Of a stretch of DNA of 64,000 nt, positions 1-7,434 are shown piece by piece. Origin of the DNA: Psychromarinibacter halotolerans. Its GTDB lineage: Bacteria > Pseudomonadota > Alphaproteobacteria > Rhodobacterales > Rhodobacteraceae. Positions within the stretch are counted from its first letter, which is position 1; each line of letters opens with the position of its first letter. The position numbers and the translations under genes were made by a program. The notes under the pieces were generated by a model. It was not told the DNA's origin and made no database searches. It worked only from the letters and a program-made list of their open reading frames with translations. The stretch lies in contig NZ_JARGYD010000001.1 of assembly GCF_029168315.1 (NCBI RefSeq), positions 979,155 to 1,043,154 on the forward strand, given 5' to 3'.

Positions 1-60
1 GTAACGCCGGACTCAAAGCTCTAGGACCTAGATGCATGGCGCAGCGAACGTCAGCCCCCC

Positions 61-390
61 TCAATCCACATGAAACACCTCTTCCATCCCGGCCCACCAT
101 TCGCCCTCGGCGCGGGTCTCCAGAGGGACCTGCATCGGGTCGGTGATTTCCCACCAGCGTTTGGTTTCTGGGTCGGCGGCGATCTTGGCGGTGTCTGCCT
201 CCCAGTCGGTGCCGTGGTATTCCATGTAGGCGAACAGCAGGTTCTCGGGGCGGCGCAGGAAGATGGTGAAGTTGCGGATGTTGCTGGCGGCGATGCGCTC
301 CAGCACGCCGGGCCAGACCTCGGCGTGGATGCGGGTGTATTCCTCGATGACCTCGGGCTTGATGCCGATGACCTGTCCGATGCGGATCAT
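61..390 (-). CDS. L-rhamnose mutarotase-like protein (RhaM/DUF718 family)
   Basis: The product is 109 residues, the normal size for the RhaM/YiiL family of small dimeric alpha-beta barrel proteins that interconvert alpha and beta anomers of L-rhamnose or related sugars in the cytoplasm. Family-like features are the N-terminal RIGQVIGIKPE stretch, a histidine in RIHAEVWPGVL, the NFTIFL strand and a C-terminal WW-rich EITDPMQ segment. The ATG at 390 is chosen because AAGGAG lies a proper distance upstream. A longer frame reading through from 1179 is only an extension into the upstream gene. It sits 11 bases after an enolase-superfamily sugar-acid dehydratase gene and is probably cotranscribed, which suggests catabolism of a deoxysugar or its acid. 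The exact sugar is not known. Confidence 0.85.
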   Translation of the reverse strand: MIRIGQVIGIKPEVIEEYTRIHAEVWPGVLERIAASNIRNFTIFLRRPENLLFAYMEYHGTDWEADTAKIAADPETKRWWEITDPMQVPLETRAEGEWWAGMEEVFHVD

Positions 391-401
391 GTGCGGGCTC
401 C

Positions 402-1508
402 TTACAGGTGGGTTGTGAATTCGGCGACGGCGCGGCGGGCGATCTCGTCCTCGTCCCAGTCGATGCCGATGCCGGGGGTGTCGGGGGCGTGGGCATAGCC
501 GTCCTTTATCCGCAGGCGGTCGCCGACGATGTCGTCCAACTGCGGGATGTATTCGACCCAGACCCCGTTGCGCACGGCGCAGACCAGCGAGGCGTGCAGT
601 TCCATCAGGAAATGCGGCGCGACGGCAAGCCCGTGGCACTCCGACATGTGCGCCACCTTCAGCCAAGGGGTGATGCCGCCGATCCGGCCCGCGTCGACCT
701 GTATGACCGAGGCCGCACCCCGCGCCACGTAGTCGGCGAAGTGGCGGATCGAGTACAGGCTTTCCCCCACCGCCACCGGCATCGGCGCGATGCGGGCAAG
801 CTCGGCATGGCCCTCGACGTCGTCGGCGGGCAGCGGTTCCTCGATCCACGCTAGGTCGTGTTCGGCCAGCGCCAGCGCGCGGCGGCGGGCGGCGTCGCGG
901 CGGAAGGCCTGGTTCGCGTCGGTCATGATCTCGTATTCGGGGCCCACGGCATCGCGCACCGCGCCCAGCCGGTGGGAATCCTCGGCCGCCGAGGGCTTGC
1001 CGATCTTCACCTTGCTGCCCTTGAAGCCCTTCTGCTTTGCATCCAGCGCGTCCTCGACCAGCGCCTGTACGGGCAAATGCAGCCAGCCGCCCTCGGTCGT
1101 GTAGCAGGGCGCCTTGGGCTTCGCGCCGCCCGCCAGCCGCCACAGCGGCAGCCCGGCGCGGCGACAGCGCAGATCCCACAGCGCGGTGTCCACCGCCGCC
1201 AGCGCGATCGAGGTGATCGCCCCAACGGTCGTCGCGTGGGTGAAGAATTCGAGGTCGGTCCAGATCGCCTCGACCTCCTCGGCCTCGCGTCCCAGCAGCC
1301 GGGGGGCAAGGTGGTCGGACAGCTGCCGCATCACGGACGAGCCGCCGGTGCCGATGGTGTAGGAATACCCCTGCCCGACCGCGCCGTCGCTGTCGGTGAT
1401 CGTCACCAGCGGCGTCTCCTGGCTGACGAAGGACTGGATCGCGTCGGTGCGCTGCACCTTCGGCGCAAGGTCCACCATGCGCAGGGTGATTTTCTCGATG
1501 GTTGCCAT
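402..1508 (-). CDS. Mandelate racemase/enolase-superfamily sugar-acid dehydratase
   Basis: This 368-residue protein has the full two-domain architecture of the mandelate racemase group of the enolase superfamily. The barrel carries a KVK catalytic pair (K166, K168), metal ligands D197, E223 (in WIEEP) and E249, and a D272/H299 dyad (APHF), which is the mandelate racemase-type arrangement. Such enzymes abstract the alpha proton of a sugar acid and either racemise it or eliminate water to a 2-keto-3-deoxy acid. The neighbouring mutarotase-like gene favours an acid-sugar dehydratase (rhamnonate, fuconate or galactarate type), but specificity cannot be read from these motifs. The ATG at 1508 has GAGGAGG and GAGG sequences upstream. 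No regulator or transporter for this pair is in the window. Confidence 0.85.
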   Translation of the reverse strand: MATIEKITLRMVDLAPKVQRTDAIQSFVSQETPLVTITDSDGAVGQGYSYTIGTGGSSVMRQLSDHLAPRLLGREAEEVEAIWTDLEFFTHATTVGAITSIALAAVDTALWDLRCRRAGLPLWRLAGGAKPKAPCYTTEGGWLHLPVQALVEDALDAKQKGFKGSKVKIGKPSAAEDSHRLGAVRDAVGPEYEIMTDANQAFRRDAARRRALALAEHDLAWIEEPLPADDVEGHAELARIAPMPVAVGESLYSIRHFADYVARGAASVIQVDAGRIGGITPWLKVAHMSECHGLAVAPHFLMELHASLVCAVRNGVWVEYIPQLDDIVGDRLRIKDGYAHAPDTPGIGIDWDEDEIARRAVAEFTTHL

Positions 1509-1637
1509 TGCCTCGGCCGCCTCCTCACGGCCGGGCGCGGACGGCCGCCGCGCCCCTCCTCCAGAGACGACGCTAGAGAACCGGCGGCGCGGACGCCACC
1601 GGGTTTTCGGGCAAAGGACTGTTCATTGCTTTGCAGC

Positions 1638-3302
1638 CTAGCTGGCGCCGGGCACGCGGCGGTACACGCGCCAGATCGCGTTTTCTGCGACCACCTCAAA
1701 GCCATCCTCGACATAGGCACCATAGGCGTCCCACATCAGCCGCGTCGCGTCCGAGAAGCCCAGCTTCGGCACCATGACCACCTCTGCCCCGGACAAAAAT
1801 GGGTCGGCAGGTGGCATCGTTCCTTCCGAGATGTTTCTTCCCGGATGGAACCATATGTGGATGTCCTTCATCGGCGGCGCGCCGACGAACATCGGGAATG
1901 GGTTCAGGAAATCGAAGGCGATGATCCGCAGGTCGGTGAGCTCGTTTTCTTGCAGCAACGTCACGCCGCTGTCGATCATCTCAAGCATTTCGCCTTGGGA
2001 ATACGTGTGGGTATAGCGGTCAGAGCCGATCAGCCGCCCTGTCACGAACGCCTCTTCCGGCGTCGACGCAGCAGCGACAGCAGACAGTGCGCTATTGCGG
2101 GTGTCCCCGACATAGTACGTCTCGAACCCCGGATAGCCGATCGCAACGGAACCGTCATCGGCGTTACGGGCAAAGGTCAGCGTGGACATCGCCGTCTGCG
2201 CCATGTGCGGCACTGCGAAGATCGCGAACAGCAAAGCCGGCAGTTCCGGGCGCGGCGGACCTGTGTGGATGCGGGCGCCAAAAAGAAACAGGACGGCCAG
2301 CAAAAGCGGGCCGTTTGGATGGTGGTTCTGACCCAGGATGATGATCGCGGCGACAGGCACAAACAGGAACACGGCTATGTCGTACAGCGTCGGACGCGCG
2401 ACGGTCAGCAAGTAAACCGCCAGCACCGCGACCAGAAAGAACTCTGCTGCGTTGTCGATAATCAGCCCGACGAAGCCGCCACGTACCACGCCCGAGGCCG
2501 CCCCCGCCTCGCGGATGTCGTTGACGTACGCGCCAAGGCCTAGCCCCGCGAGGCCTGAAATTCCCACCAGCGCCAACGTGATCGCCCCGGCGGCGAACGC
2601 CGTCCACCGGAGGCGCGGCGCGATCAGGAAGGCCATCGCAAGGAAAGCGCCCCCAAAGGCGAAATAGGTGACCTTCAGCCAGAACAGGAAAAACAGCAGT
2701 GCCGCCACGAAAGCGACGTCCAGCGCCGTTCTCCAACGCGATCGGTTGGTGTCGCGCGGTGCGATCCCCAATAGCATAACCGTGGACAGGATCGGCCAGC
2801 CCCAACGGTTGTAGTGCATCGACTGGTTCGACCACAGGCCGGGCCAGCCCGGCTCCATCGGCACGACGATCAGGACGAAGACCCAGACCGAAAACAGCGC
2901 CGCAAGGATCGCGCCGACCCGCGCCTGCGCCATGATCATCGCCATCGGAGTGACGATGACCGCCAGCAGGACCGACGCGAATTCCATCGCGCCGCCGAAC
3001 TGCCCCAGCGCCTGCCAACCAAGATAGGGCAGCCAGTAGGACATGAAGCCAAGCGGCGAGCGGAAATCGATACTGGGCCATTGGCCCGCGTCGATCCGGT
3101 ACGCGCCTTCCAGAGCGATCAGCACGTCGCCGAGATACGCGCCGGAATAGGTTGCCCCGGGATAGAGGAACACGGCAGAGAGGATCACGGCCACGACCGC
3201 CAGAATGACCCACGCCAAAGCATAGTTTCGGTCAAGCCGGCCCAATGCCCAAGGCTTGGCCCCGTTCGGCTGGTTCGCCGAAAGGCCGTTGCGCGGGATC
3301 AC
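1638..3302 (-). CDS. Polytopic membrane protein, GT-C (GT39/ArnT-like) glycosyltransferase candidate
   Basis: The 554-residue protein has about ten hydrophobic segments in its first 360 residues and then a soluble, probably periplasmic C-terminal domain of about 190 residues. The first loop after TM1 is acidic (GDVLIALEGAYRIDAGQWP), the position where GT-C enzymes that use polyprenyl-phosphate sugars hold a catalytic aspartate. Family assignment rests on this topology only; I do not recognise a specific member. The start is a GTG at 3302 that overlaps the stop of the upstream FAD gene in a GTGA arrangement, so the two are translationally coupled. As last gene of the operon, it may transfer the sugar made by the GtrB-like enzyme encoded at the operon head. 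Confidence 0.6.
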   Translation of the reverse strand: MIPRNGLSANQPNGAKPWALGRLDRNYALAWVILAVVAVILSAVFLYPGATYSGAYLGDVLIALEGAYRIDAGQWPSIDFRSPLGFMSYWLPYLGWQALGQFGGAMEFASVLLAVIVTPMAMIMAQARVGAILAALFSVWVFVLIVVPMEPGWPGLWSNQSMHYNRWGWPILSTVMLLGIAPRDTNRSRWRTALDVAFVAALLFFLFWLKVTYFAFGGAFLAMAFLIAPRLRWTAFAAGAITLALVGISGLAGLGLGAYVNDIREAGAASGVVRGGFVGLIIDNAAEFFLVAVLAVYLLTVARPTLYDIAVFLFVPVAAIIILGQNHHPNGPLLLAVLFLFGARIHTGPPRPELPALLFAIFAVPHMAQTAMSTLTFARNADDGSVAIGYPGFETYYVGDTRNSALSAVAAASTPEEAFVTGRLIGSDRYTHTYSQGEMLEMIDSGVTLLQENELTDLRIIAFDFLNPFPMFVGAPPMKDIHIWFHPGRNISEGTMPPADPFLSGAEVVMVPKLGFSDATRLMWDAYGAYVEDGFEVVAENAIWRVYRRVPGAS

Positions 3303-4630
3303 ACCGCCTCCTCAAGCCGGCTCGCAAGCTCGGAGCCAAGGCGCCGGCCTTCGCGGATGGCATAGTTGGTGCCCCGGTCCTCTGGATAGATCTGCGCCAT
3401 TGAGCAGACCCAGAACCCGTCACGGGGCCCTGCCTCGGCGGGAATTTTGCTGCCGTAAGCTTTGCCCACGACCGGCTGCGACCAGCGTTCGCGCCAAAGA
3501 TGATGCTTGTGAATCCAATCCTCTGAGAACTCGGGGAACATCTCTTTCAGGTAGGGCAAAGAGAAGTCCAGCGCTTCGTCCGCGTCCATCGAGTACATCG
3601 CATCCGTGTGCGGAAGGTACTTGGACAAGTACACGATGTGGCTGCCGCCGTATGTCTCTGCCCGCTCGAAATTGGTGTGCTCAATCACCGCGACGAAAGG
3701 GAAACTCGGGTCGTTGACGTTCAGCCAGTACGTTTCGGACAAGGACCGCTTCAGTTCGAGAACGAGACAGACGTTCGACAAATAGTCGATGCCGTTCAGG
3801 CGTTCGACGTAACCCGGTTCGGCCCAGCCCTTCACCATTTCGCCGATCAGGGGCAGCGCCGGGGTGGCGACGACCTGATCATAGGTCTCGGTTCCGTCGG
3901 GTGTCGTGACCTGCCAGCGACCGTCCTCATCGGGCCGCACCTCGGTCACGGGCGCATTCAGCAGGATCCGGCCACCCTTCTCGTCCACGATGTCGGCCAG
4001 TCGCTCGGCAAGACGCACGAAGCCGCCAGTCAGGTACGCCAACCGTTCCTCGCCAGCCTGCCCGCGACTGGAGCCCCGCAGTTTAAGTTTGTTCCACATC
4101 CACACCGCGGAGACCTTATCGGCATAGGGACCGAACTTGCCCTCGAGCAACGGTTTGAAGACGACGTCGAAAACGCGCTGGCCCGCCATACTACGAAGCC
4201 AGTCGTACGCGGTTATGTTCTCAAGCTGCTTCCAGCTTTCGATCTTGCGCACCTTCAGCGTCAGCAGGCCCAAACGAATCCGGTCGGGAAACGACAATGC
4301 GGTGAACTTCAGCAGGTCCATCGGCGTCGACAGCTTGAAGAACTTGTTGCCGTAGTACATCCCGGTGTTGGTCGGGTTGATCACAACAGAGTCAGTCATG
4401 CCGATCTCTTCGATCAAATCCATCACCGCCAGATCATTGGTGAACCAGTGGTGATAGAAACGGTCCAGCCGCTCGCCGCCCACGTCGAAAGCCGATGCAA
4501 GACCGCCGACTTCGTCCGCCGCCTCGTAGACGGTGACGGTGTGCCCCGCTTGCGCAAGCTCGTACGCGGCCGACAGCCCAGTGAAGCCGCCGCCGACGAC
4601 CGCGACCGATTTCGTGTTACCCGATGTCAT
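3299..4630 (-). CDS. FAD-dependent amine oxidase/protoporphyrinogen oxidase-like protein
   Basis: The 443-residue protein opens with a Rossmann dinucleotide motif (VAVVGGGFTGLSAAYEL, about residues 9-25) followed by YEAADEVGGLASAF, the pattern of flavin amine oxidases, UDP-galactopyranose mutases and protoporphyrinogen oxidase-like proteins. A C-terminal FAD-closing segment (QIYPEDRGTNYAIREGRRLG) is present. It lies in a glycosyltransferase operon, 17 bases downstream of the YbhN-like gene and overlapping the GT-C gene. Proteins of this type next to GT2/GT-C genes are usually annotated only as NAD(P)/FAD oxidoreductases. It could modify a sugar or a lipid carrier, but the reaction cannot be inferred from sequence. 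The ATG at 4630 is supported by the operon spacing; the ribosome site is weak. Confidence 0.75.
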   Translation of the reverse strand: MTSGNTKSVAVVGGGFTGLSAAYELAQAGHTVTVYEAADEVGGLASAFDVGGERLDRFYHHWFTNDLAVMDLIEEIGMTDSVVINPTNTGMYYGNKFFKLSTPMDLLKFTALSFPDRIRLGLLTLKVRKIESWKQLENITAYDWLRSMAGQRVFDVVFKPLLEGKFGPYADKVSAVWMWNKLKLRGSSRGQAGEERLAYLTGGFVRLAERLADIVDEKGGRILLNAPVTEVRPDEDGRWQVTTPDGTETYDQVVATPALPLIGEMVKGWAEPGYVERLNGIDYLSNVCLVLELKRSLSETYWLNVNDPSFPFVAVIEHTNFERAETYGGSHIVYLSKYLPHTDAMYSMDADEALDFSLPYLKEMFPEFSEDWIHKHHLWRERWSQPVVGKAYGSKIPAEAGPRDGFWVCSMAQIYPEDRGTNYAIREGRRLGSELASRLEEAV

Positions 4631-4647
4631 TTACTCTACCCAATTCC

Positions 4648-5637
4648 TCAAGAAACGTCCTGCGCCGCCCGTCGTGCTCCGGGTGCGGCGATCACCAACC
4701 ACAACCCGCCGACCAGCGTCGCGGGCAGCCACAGAGCGGCATGGACAAGCAGCGCATAAGCCGTGGCGGCCGAGACCGCGTTGCCGATGGACGTCATCGC
4801 CTGGATGACGAAATAGTCGAAGGTGCCTGCATAGCCCGGAGTGCTGGGAATAAGCGTCGCGAGGGTGCCCACCGGCAGTGCCAGCCAGCCCCCCATCGCA
4901 TCCGCGATTGCGGGAAGCGACTGCGCGACCGAGTAAAACACCAGTCCCTCGAACAGCCACGCCACCACCGACCAAGCCAGAAGACGCGGCATCACCGCGC
5001 CCTTCGATAACCAGATCGCAGTATCGAGGACGCTCGTCGCGTGGCCGTCGACCCAACTGCCCACCTTGGGCGACAGCCGCCCCAACAACCGCACGCCCCA
5101 AGTCACCAGCGGCCGGAACACCTGTGGGAAAAGCAGCACCAGCAATATGCCGAATGCGATCGCGATCAGTGCCCCCGCGCCCAAACCCAACAACGCCATC
5201 GTGTCCGGCTTGAAATACAAAAGCGCGCCGCCCATCAGCATCAGAAGCACCAGAAGGTCCAGCAGGCGCTCGACAACCAGTGTGGCAAGAACCTCGGCCC
5301 CGCCGACACCGATCCGGCGGCGAAACGCGAAGACCCGCAGGATGTCACCCGCACGAAACGGCAGCACGTTGTTTGCGGCGATTGACGCCATGAACGGCCC
5401 CGCACAGGTGGCCCAGCTTACCGTCGGGTTGTCCCGCTGCAGCATCGCGCGCCAACGCGCGATCCGGCAGGCATACCCGGCAAAAAAGACCGCGACCGCA
5501 GCGACCAGCCAACCAATGCGCGCCTCGCTAAGATCGGCAAGGAAGGTCTGAAAATCCAGCTGGCGCACGATCAGCCAGCAGAAAAAGGCGGCGACGGCGA
5601 AGCCGACCGCCAGATGACGGGCTTTTCCGGCAGTCAT
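4648..5637 (-). CDS. Lysylphosphatidylglycerol synthase TM-domain (UPF0104/YbhN/AglD-like) membrane protein
   Basis: The 329 residues are almost entirely membrane segments with the two family signatures: NNVLPFRAGDILR (about residues 89-101) and PSTPGYAGTFDYF (about 260-272). The family is the flippase-like integral membrane domain also fused to MprF lysyl transferases; standalone forms are linked to glycolipid or cell-surface assembly. No catalytic soluble domain is attached. The stop of the GtrB-like gene is one base upstream, so the two are tightly coupled. A role in handling the lipid-linked sugar across the membrane is inference. Confidence 0.8.
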   Translation of the reverse strand: MTAGKARHLAVGFAVAAFFCWLIVRQLDFQTFLADLSEARIGWLVAAVAVFFAGYACRIARWRAMLQRDNPTVSWATCAGPFMASIAANNVLPFRAGDILRVFAFRRRIGVGGAEVLATLVVERLLDLLVLLMLMGGALLYFKPDTMALLGLGAGALIAIAFGILLVLLFPQVFRPLVTWGVRLLGRLSPKVGSWVDGHATSVLDTAIWLSKGAVMPRLLAWSVVAWLFEGLVFYSVAQSLPAIADAMGGWLALPVGTLATLIPSTPGYAGTFDYFVIQAMTSIGNAVSAATAYALLVHAALWLPATLVGGLWLVIAAPGARRAAQDVS

Positions 5638-5638
5638 G

Positions 5639-6658
5639 TCAGTCTCCTACCGCCGTGGCGCGTTCCAGCGCCGCTACCGGCCGGGGTGCCGTTACATGAG
5701 GCTCGAAGCCGATCCGCTTCTGAACGATGTACAGAGGGCGACGCTTTACCTCGCGATAGATCTTGCCGGTGTACTCGCCGAGAATCCCAAGACAGACCAA
5801 CTGTACCCCACCGATCAACAGCACCGCGATCATCAGCGCCGTCCAGCCTTCGACGAAGTTGTCGGTGAAAATCCGCATGAACAGGGCATAGAAGATCCCT
5901 AGTACCGCAAAGAAGGCGAACAGCACCCCAAGCGTGATCGCCAACCGCAGCGGCACCGTCGAGAACGAGATGATGCCGTCCGCCGCGAACATGATCATCT
6001 TGCGCAGCGGGTACTTCGACACACCTGCATGGCGCTTGGCGCGACGGTATTCGATGGCGGTTTGCTCGAACCCGACCCAAGACACCATTCCACGCACGAA
6101 CCGGTCACGCTCTGGCATGCTTTTCAGCGTGTCGACCACGGGACGGCTCATCAGACGGAAGTCGCCGGTGTCCAGTGGGATCGGCACCTCGGAAAGTCCG
6201 TTCAGGACGCGGTAAAAAGCGCGGGCAGTGGATAGCTTGAAGGCGGACTCCCCCTCCCGCTCGCTGCGGGTGCCGTAGACAACGTCGAACCCCTCGCGCC
6301 ATTTCGCGATCATCTCGGGAATAACCTCGGGGGGGTCCTGAAGATCGGCGTCGATCAGAACGACGGCATCGCCGACAGCCGCGTCGATGCCGGCGGTTAC
6401 GGCAATCTGGTGCCCGAAGTTGCGCGCGAAACTGAGGACGCGAACGGCATCATGCTTCTCTGCCAGTCCTTCAAGGATTTGCAGCGTGCGGTCTTGGCTT
6501 CCGTCATCGACACAGATGATTTCTGTACGGCAATTCTCGAACCCCGACGACACGGACAGAAGCCGATCTATCGTGACGGAAATCACTTCTTCTTCGTTGT
6601 AGCAGGGCACAACGATCGAAATTAAGCTTTGCGTCCCTCCGGGAGCGTTCGTAATCAT
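5639..6658 (-). CDS. GtrB/DPM1-like GT2 glycosyltransferase (polyprenyl-phosphate sugar synthase)
   Basis: A GT-A glycosyltransferase of 339 residues: VVPCYNEEEVI and CVDDGS near the N-terminus, the DXD-type IDADLQDPPE, and DTGDFRLMSRPVV, followed by two C-terminal membrane helices (about residues 235-300). This is the layout of bacterial GtrB/YfdH and related enzymes that move a sugar from a nucleotide donor to undecaprenyl phosphate on the inner leaflet. It is the first gene of the four-gene operon running to 1638, so it probably supplies the lipid-linked sugar for the GT-C-like last gene. A promoter-like TTGATG-N17-TAAATT lies just upstream. Confidence 0.85.
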   Translation of the reverse strand: MITNAPGGTQSLISIVVPCYNEEEVISVTIDRLLSVSSGFENCRTEIICVDDGSQDRTLQILEGLAEKHDAVRVLSFARNFGHQIAVTAGIDAAVGDAVVLIDADLQDPPEVIPEMIAKWREGFDVVYGTRSEREGESAFKLSTARAFYRVLNGLSEVPIPLDTGDFRLMSRPVVDTLKSMPERDRFVRGMVSWVGFEQTAIEYRRAKRHAGVSKYPLRKMIMFAADGIISFSTVPLRLAITLGVLFAFFAVLGIFYALFMRIFTDNFVEGWTALMIAVLLIGGVQLVCLGILGEYTGKIYREVKRRPLYIVQKRIGFEPHVTAPRPVAALERATAVGD

Positions 6659-6690
6659 AAAACCAGTCCAATTCCCGCCGCAATTGCCTT

Positions 6691-6719
6691 AATTTAGCTC
6701 TAGTTGCCCACTCCATCAA
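6691..6719 (-). promoter_or_regulatory. Sigma-70-like promoter for the glycan operon
   Basis: On the minus strand TTGATG (6719-6714) and TAAATT (6696-6691) are separated by exactly 17 bases, about 33 bases upstream of the GtrB-like start. It fits the operon head; no mapped start supports it. Confidence 0.5.
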
Positions 6720-6907
6720 CCCGAGCCGCGAACCCGCCCGTTCTGTCGCCTGCTACCGGAAAGCAATCTTCTCGATTACATTTCCGACACTTAGCATACA
6801 CGCGCACCGCTCTAACGCAGCCAATCAAGCTTCGCTGCACCTGCATTCTCTGCACGATCAGAAACGTGCAGGCAACATGCGCCAATAAATTATGCAAATG
6901 CACCGCA

Positions 6908-6933
6908 CGTGGCCCGAAAACCTTCGGACCACG
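6908..6933 (-). terminator. Stem-loop downstream of the DUF3830 gene
   Basis: An 11-base stem (CGTGGCCCGAA with TTCGGACCACG, one mismatch) closes a four-base loop. It lies about 70 bases past the last gene of the eight-gene operon. The following minus-strand sequence is only moderately T-rich, so intrinsic termination is uncertain. Confidence 0.4.
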
Positions 6934-7001
6934 TCGCAACAATCATGGTCAATTCGCCTGACTGGAAACGCGAGCCGCTTCTGGCCGCCGCCGCGTGCGG
7001 C

Positions 7002-7418
7002 CTACTCCGCCAGTTCGAAGCGGATGTCCTTCGCGCCTTCCCACAGCACGAGGTTGCCCAGCTTCATCAGGTTCTCGTGGCCGCTGGTCAGCGTGATGAA
7101 GTGGTTGCCCGCCAGCTGGCCCATCTTGGACGAGAAATCGACGCCGCCGTAGGCCAGCAGGATCTCGGTCTCGGAGATACCGCCGGGGTACAGGATGATG
7201 TGACCCGGCGCGGGGTGCGAGGTGTGGTTTTCGTAGCCGACCCCGAAGTCATGGTCGCCCAGCGGAATCCACACGCCCTCGCCCGACCACCGGACGTGGA
7301 CGATCTGGCTTTGATACGGCAGCGCCTTGCGGAAGGCGGCGCAGGTCTGGGGCGCGGCCTCTTCCTCCAGCTTCGCGTCGAAGGTGTAGGGTCCGGCGTG
7401 GATCACGAGCTTGGTCAT
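7002..7418 (-). CDS. DUF3830 family protein (cyclophilin-like fold)
   Basis: The 138-residue product matches the DUF3830 family: a small beta-rich protein with FRKALPYQSQIVHVRWSGE, WIPLG, YENHTSHPAPG, a conserved YPGGISETEILLAYGG stretch and a final GxxxIRFE-like end. The ATG at 7418 has AGGAAG upstream and replaces an in-frame start at 7463 that would lie inside the preceding gene. It is the last gene of an operon whose preceding product is a fused FAD/iron-sulfur dehydrogenase, 16 bases away. The biochemical role of the family is unknown; the operon position suggests it processes or binds a cyclic or amide intermediate, which is inference only. Confidence 0.8.
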   Translation of the reverse strand: MTKLVIHAGPYTFDAKLEEEAAPQTCAAFRKALPYQSQIVHVRWSGEGVWIPLGDHDFGVGYENHTSHPAPGHIILYPGGISETEILLAYGGVDFSSKMGQLAGNHFITLTSGHENLMKLGNLVLWEGAKDIRFELAE

Positions 7419-7434
7419 TGGGTCTTCCTTGCAG

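Larger units (their letters stand above)
6659..7001. other. Intergenic region with a minus-strand promoter and a hairpin
   Basis: This 343-base stretch is less GC-rich than the flanks and has no credible gene. The left end holds the promoter for the glycan operon (6691-6719). The right part holds a stem-loop downstream of the DUF3830 gene (6908-6933). Between them I see only scattered short repeats and no recognisable RNA. Confidence 0.6.

Noticed and set aside
858..2543. A 561-codon plus-strand open frame
   Set aside because: It is antisense to the enolase-superfamily and GT-C genes, is Arg/Gln/His-rich and has no ribosome site.
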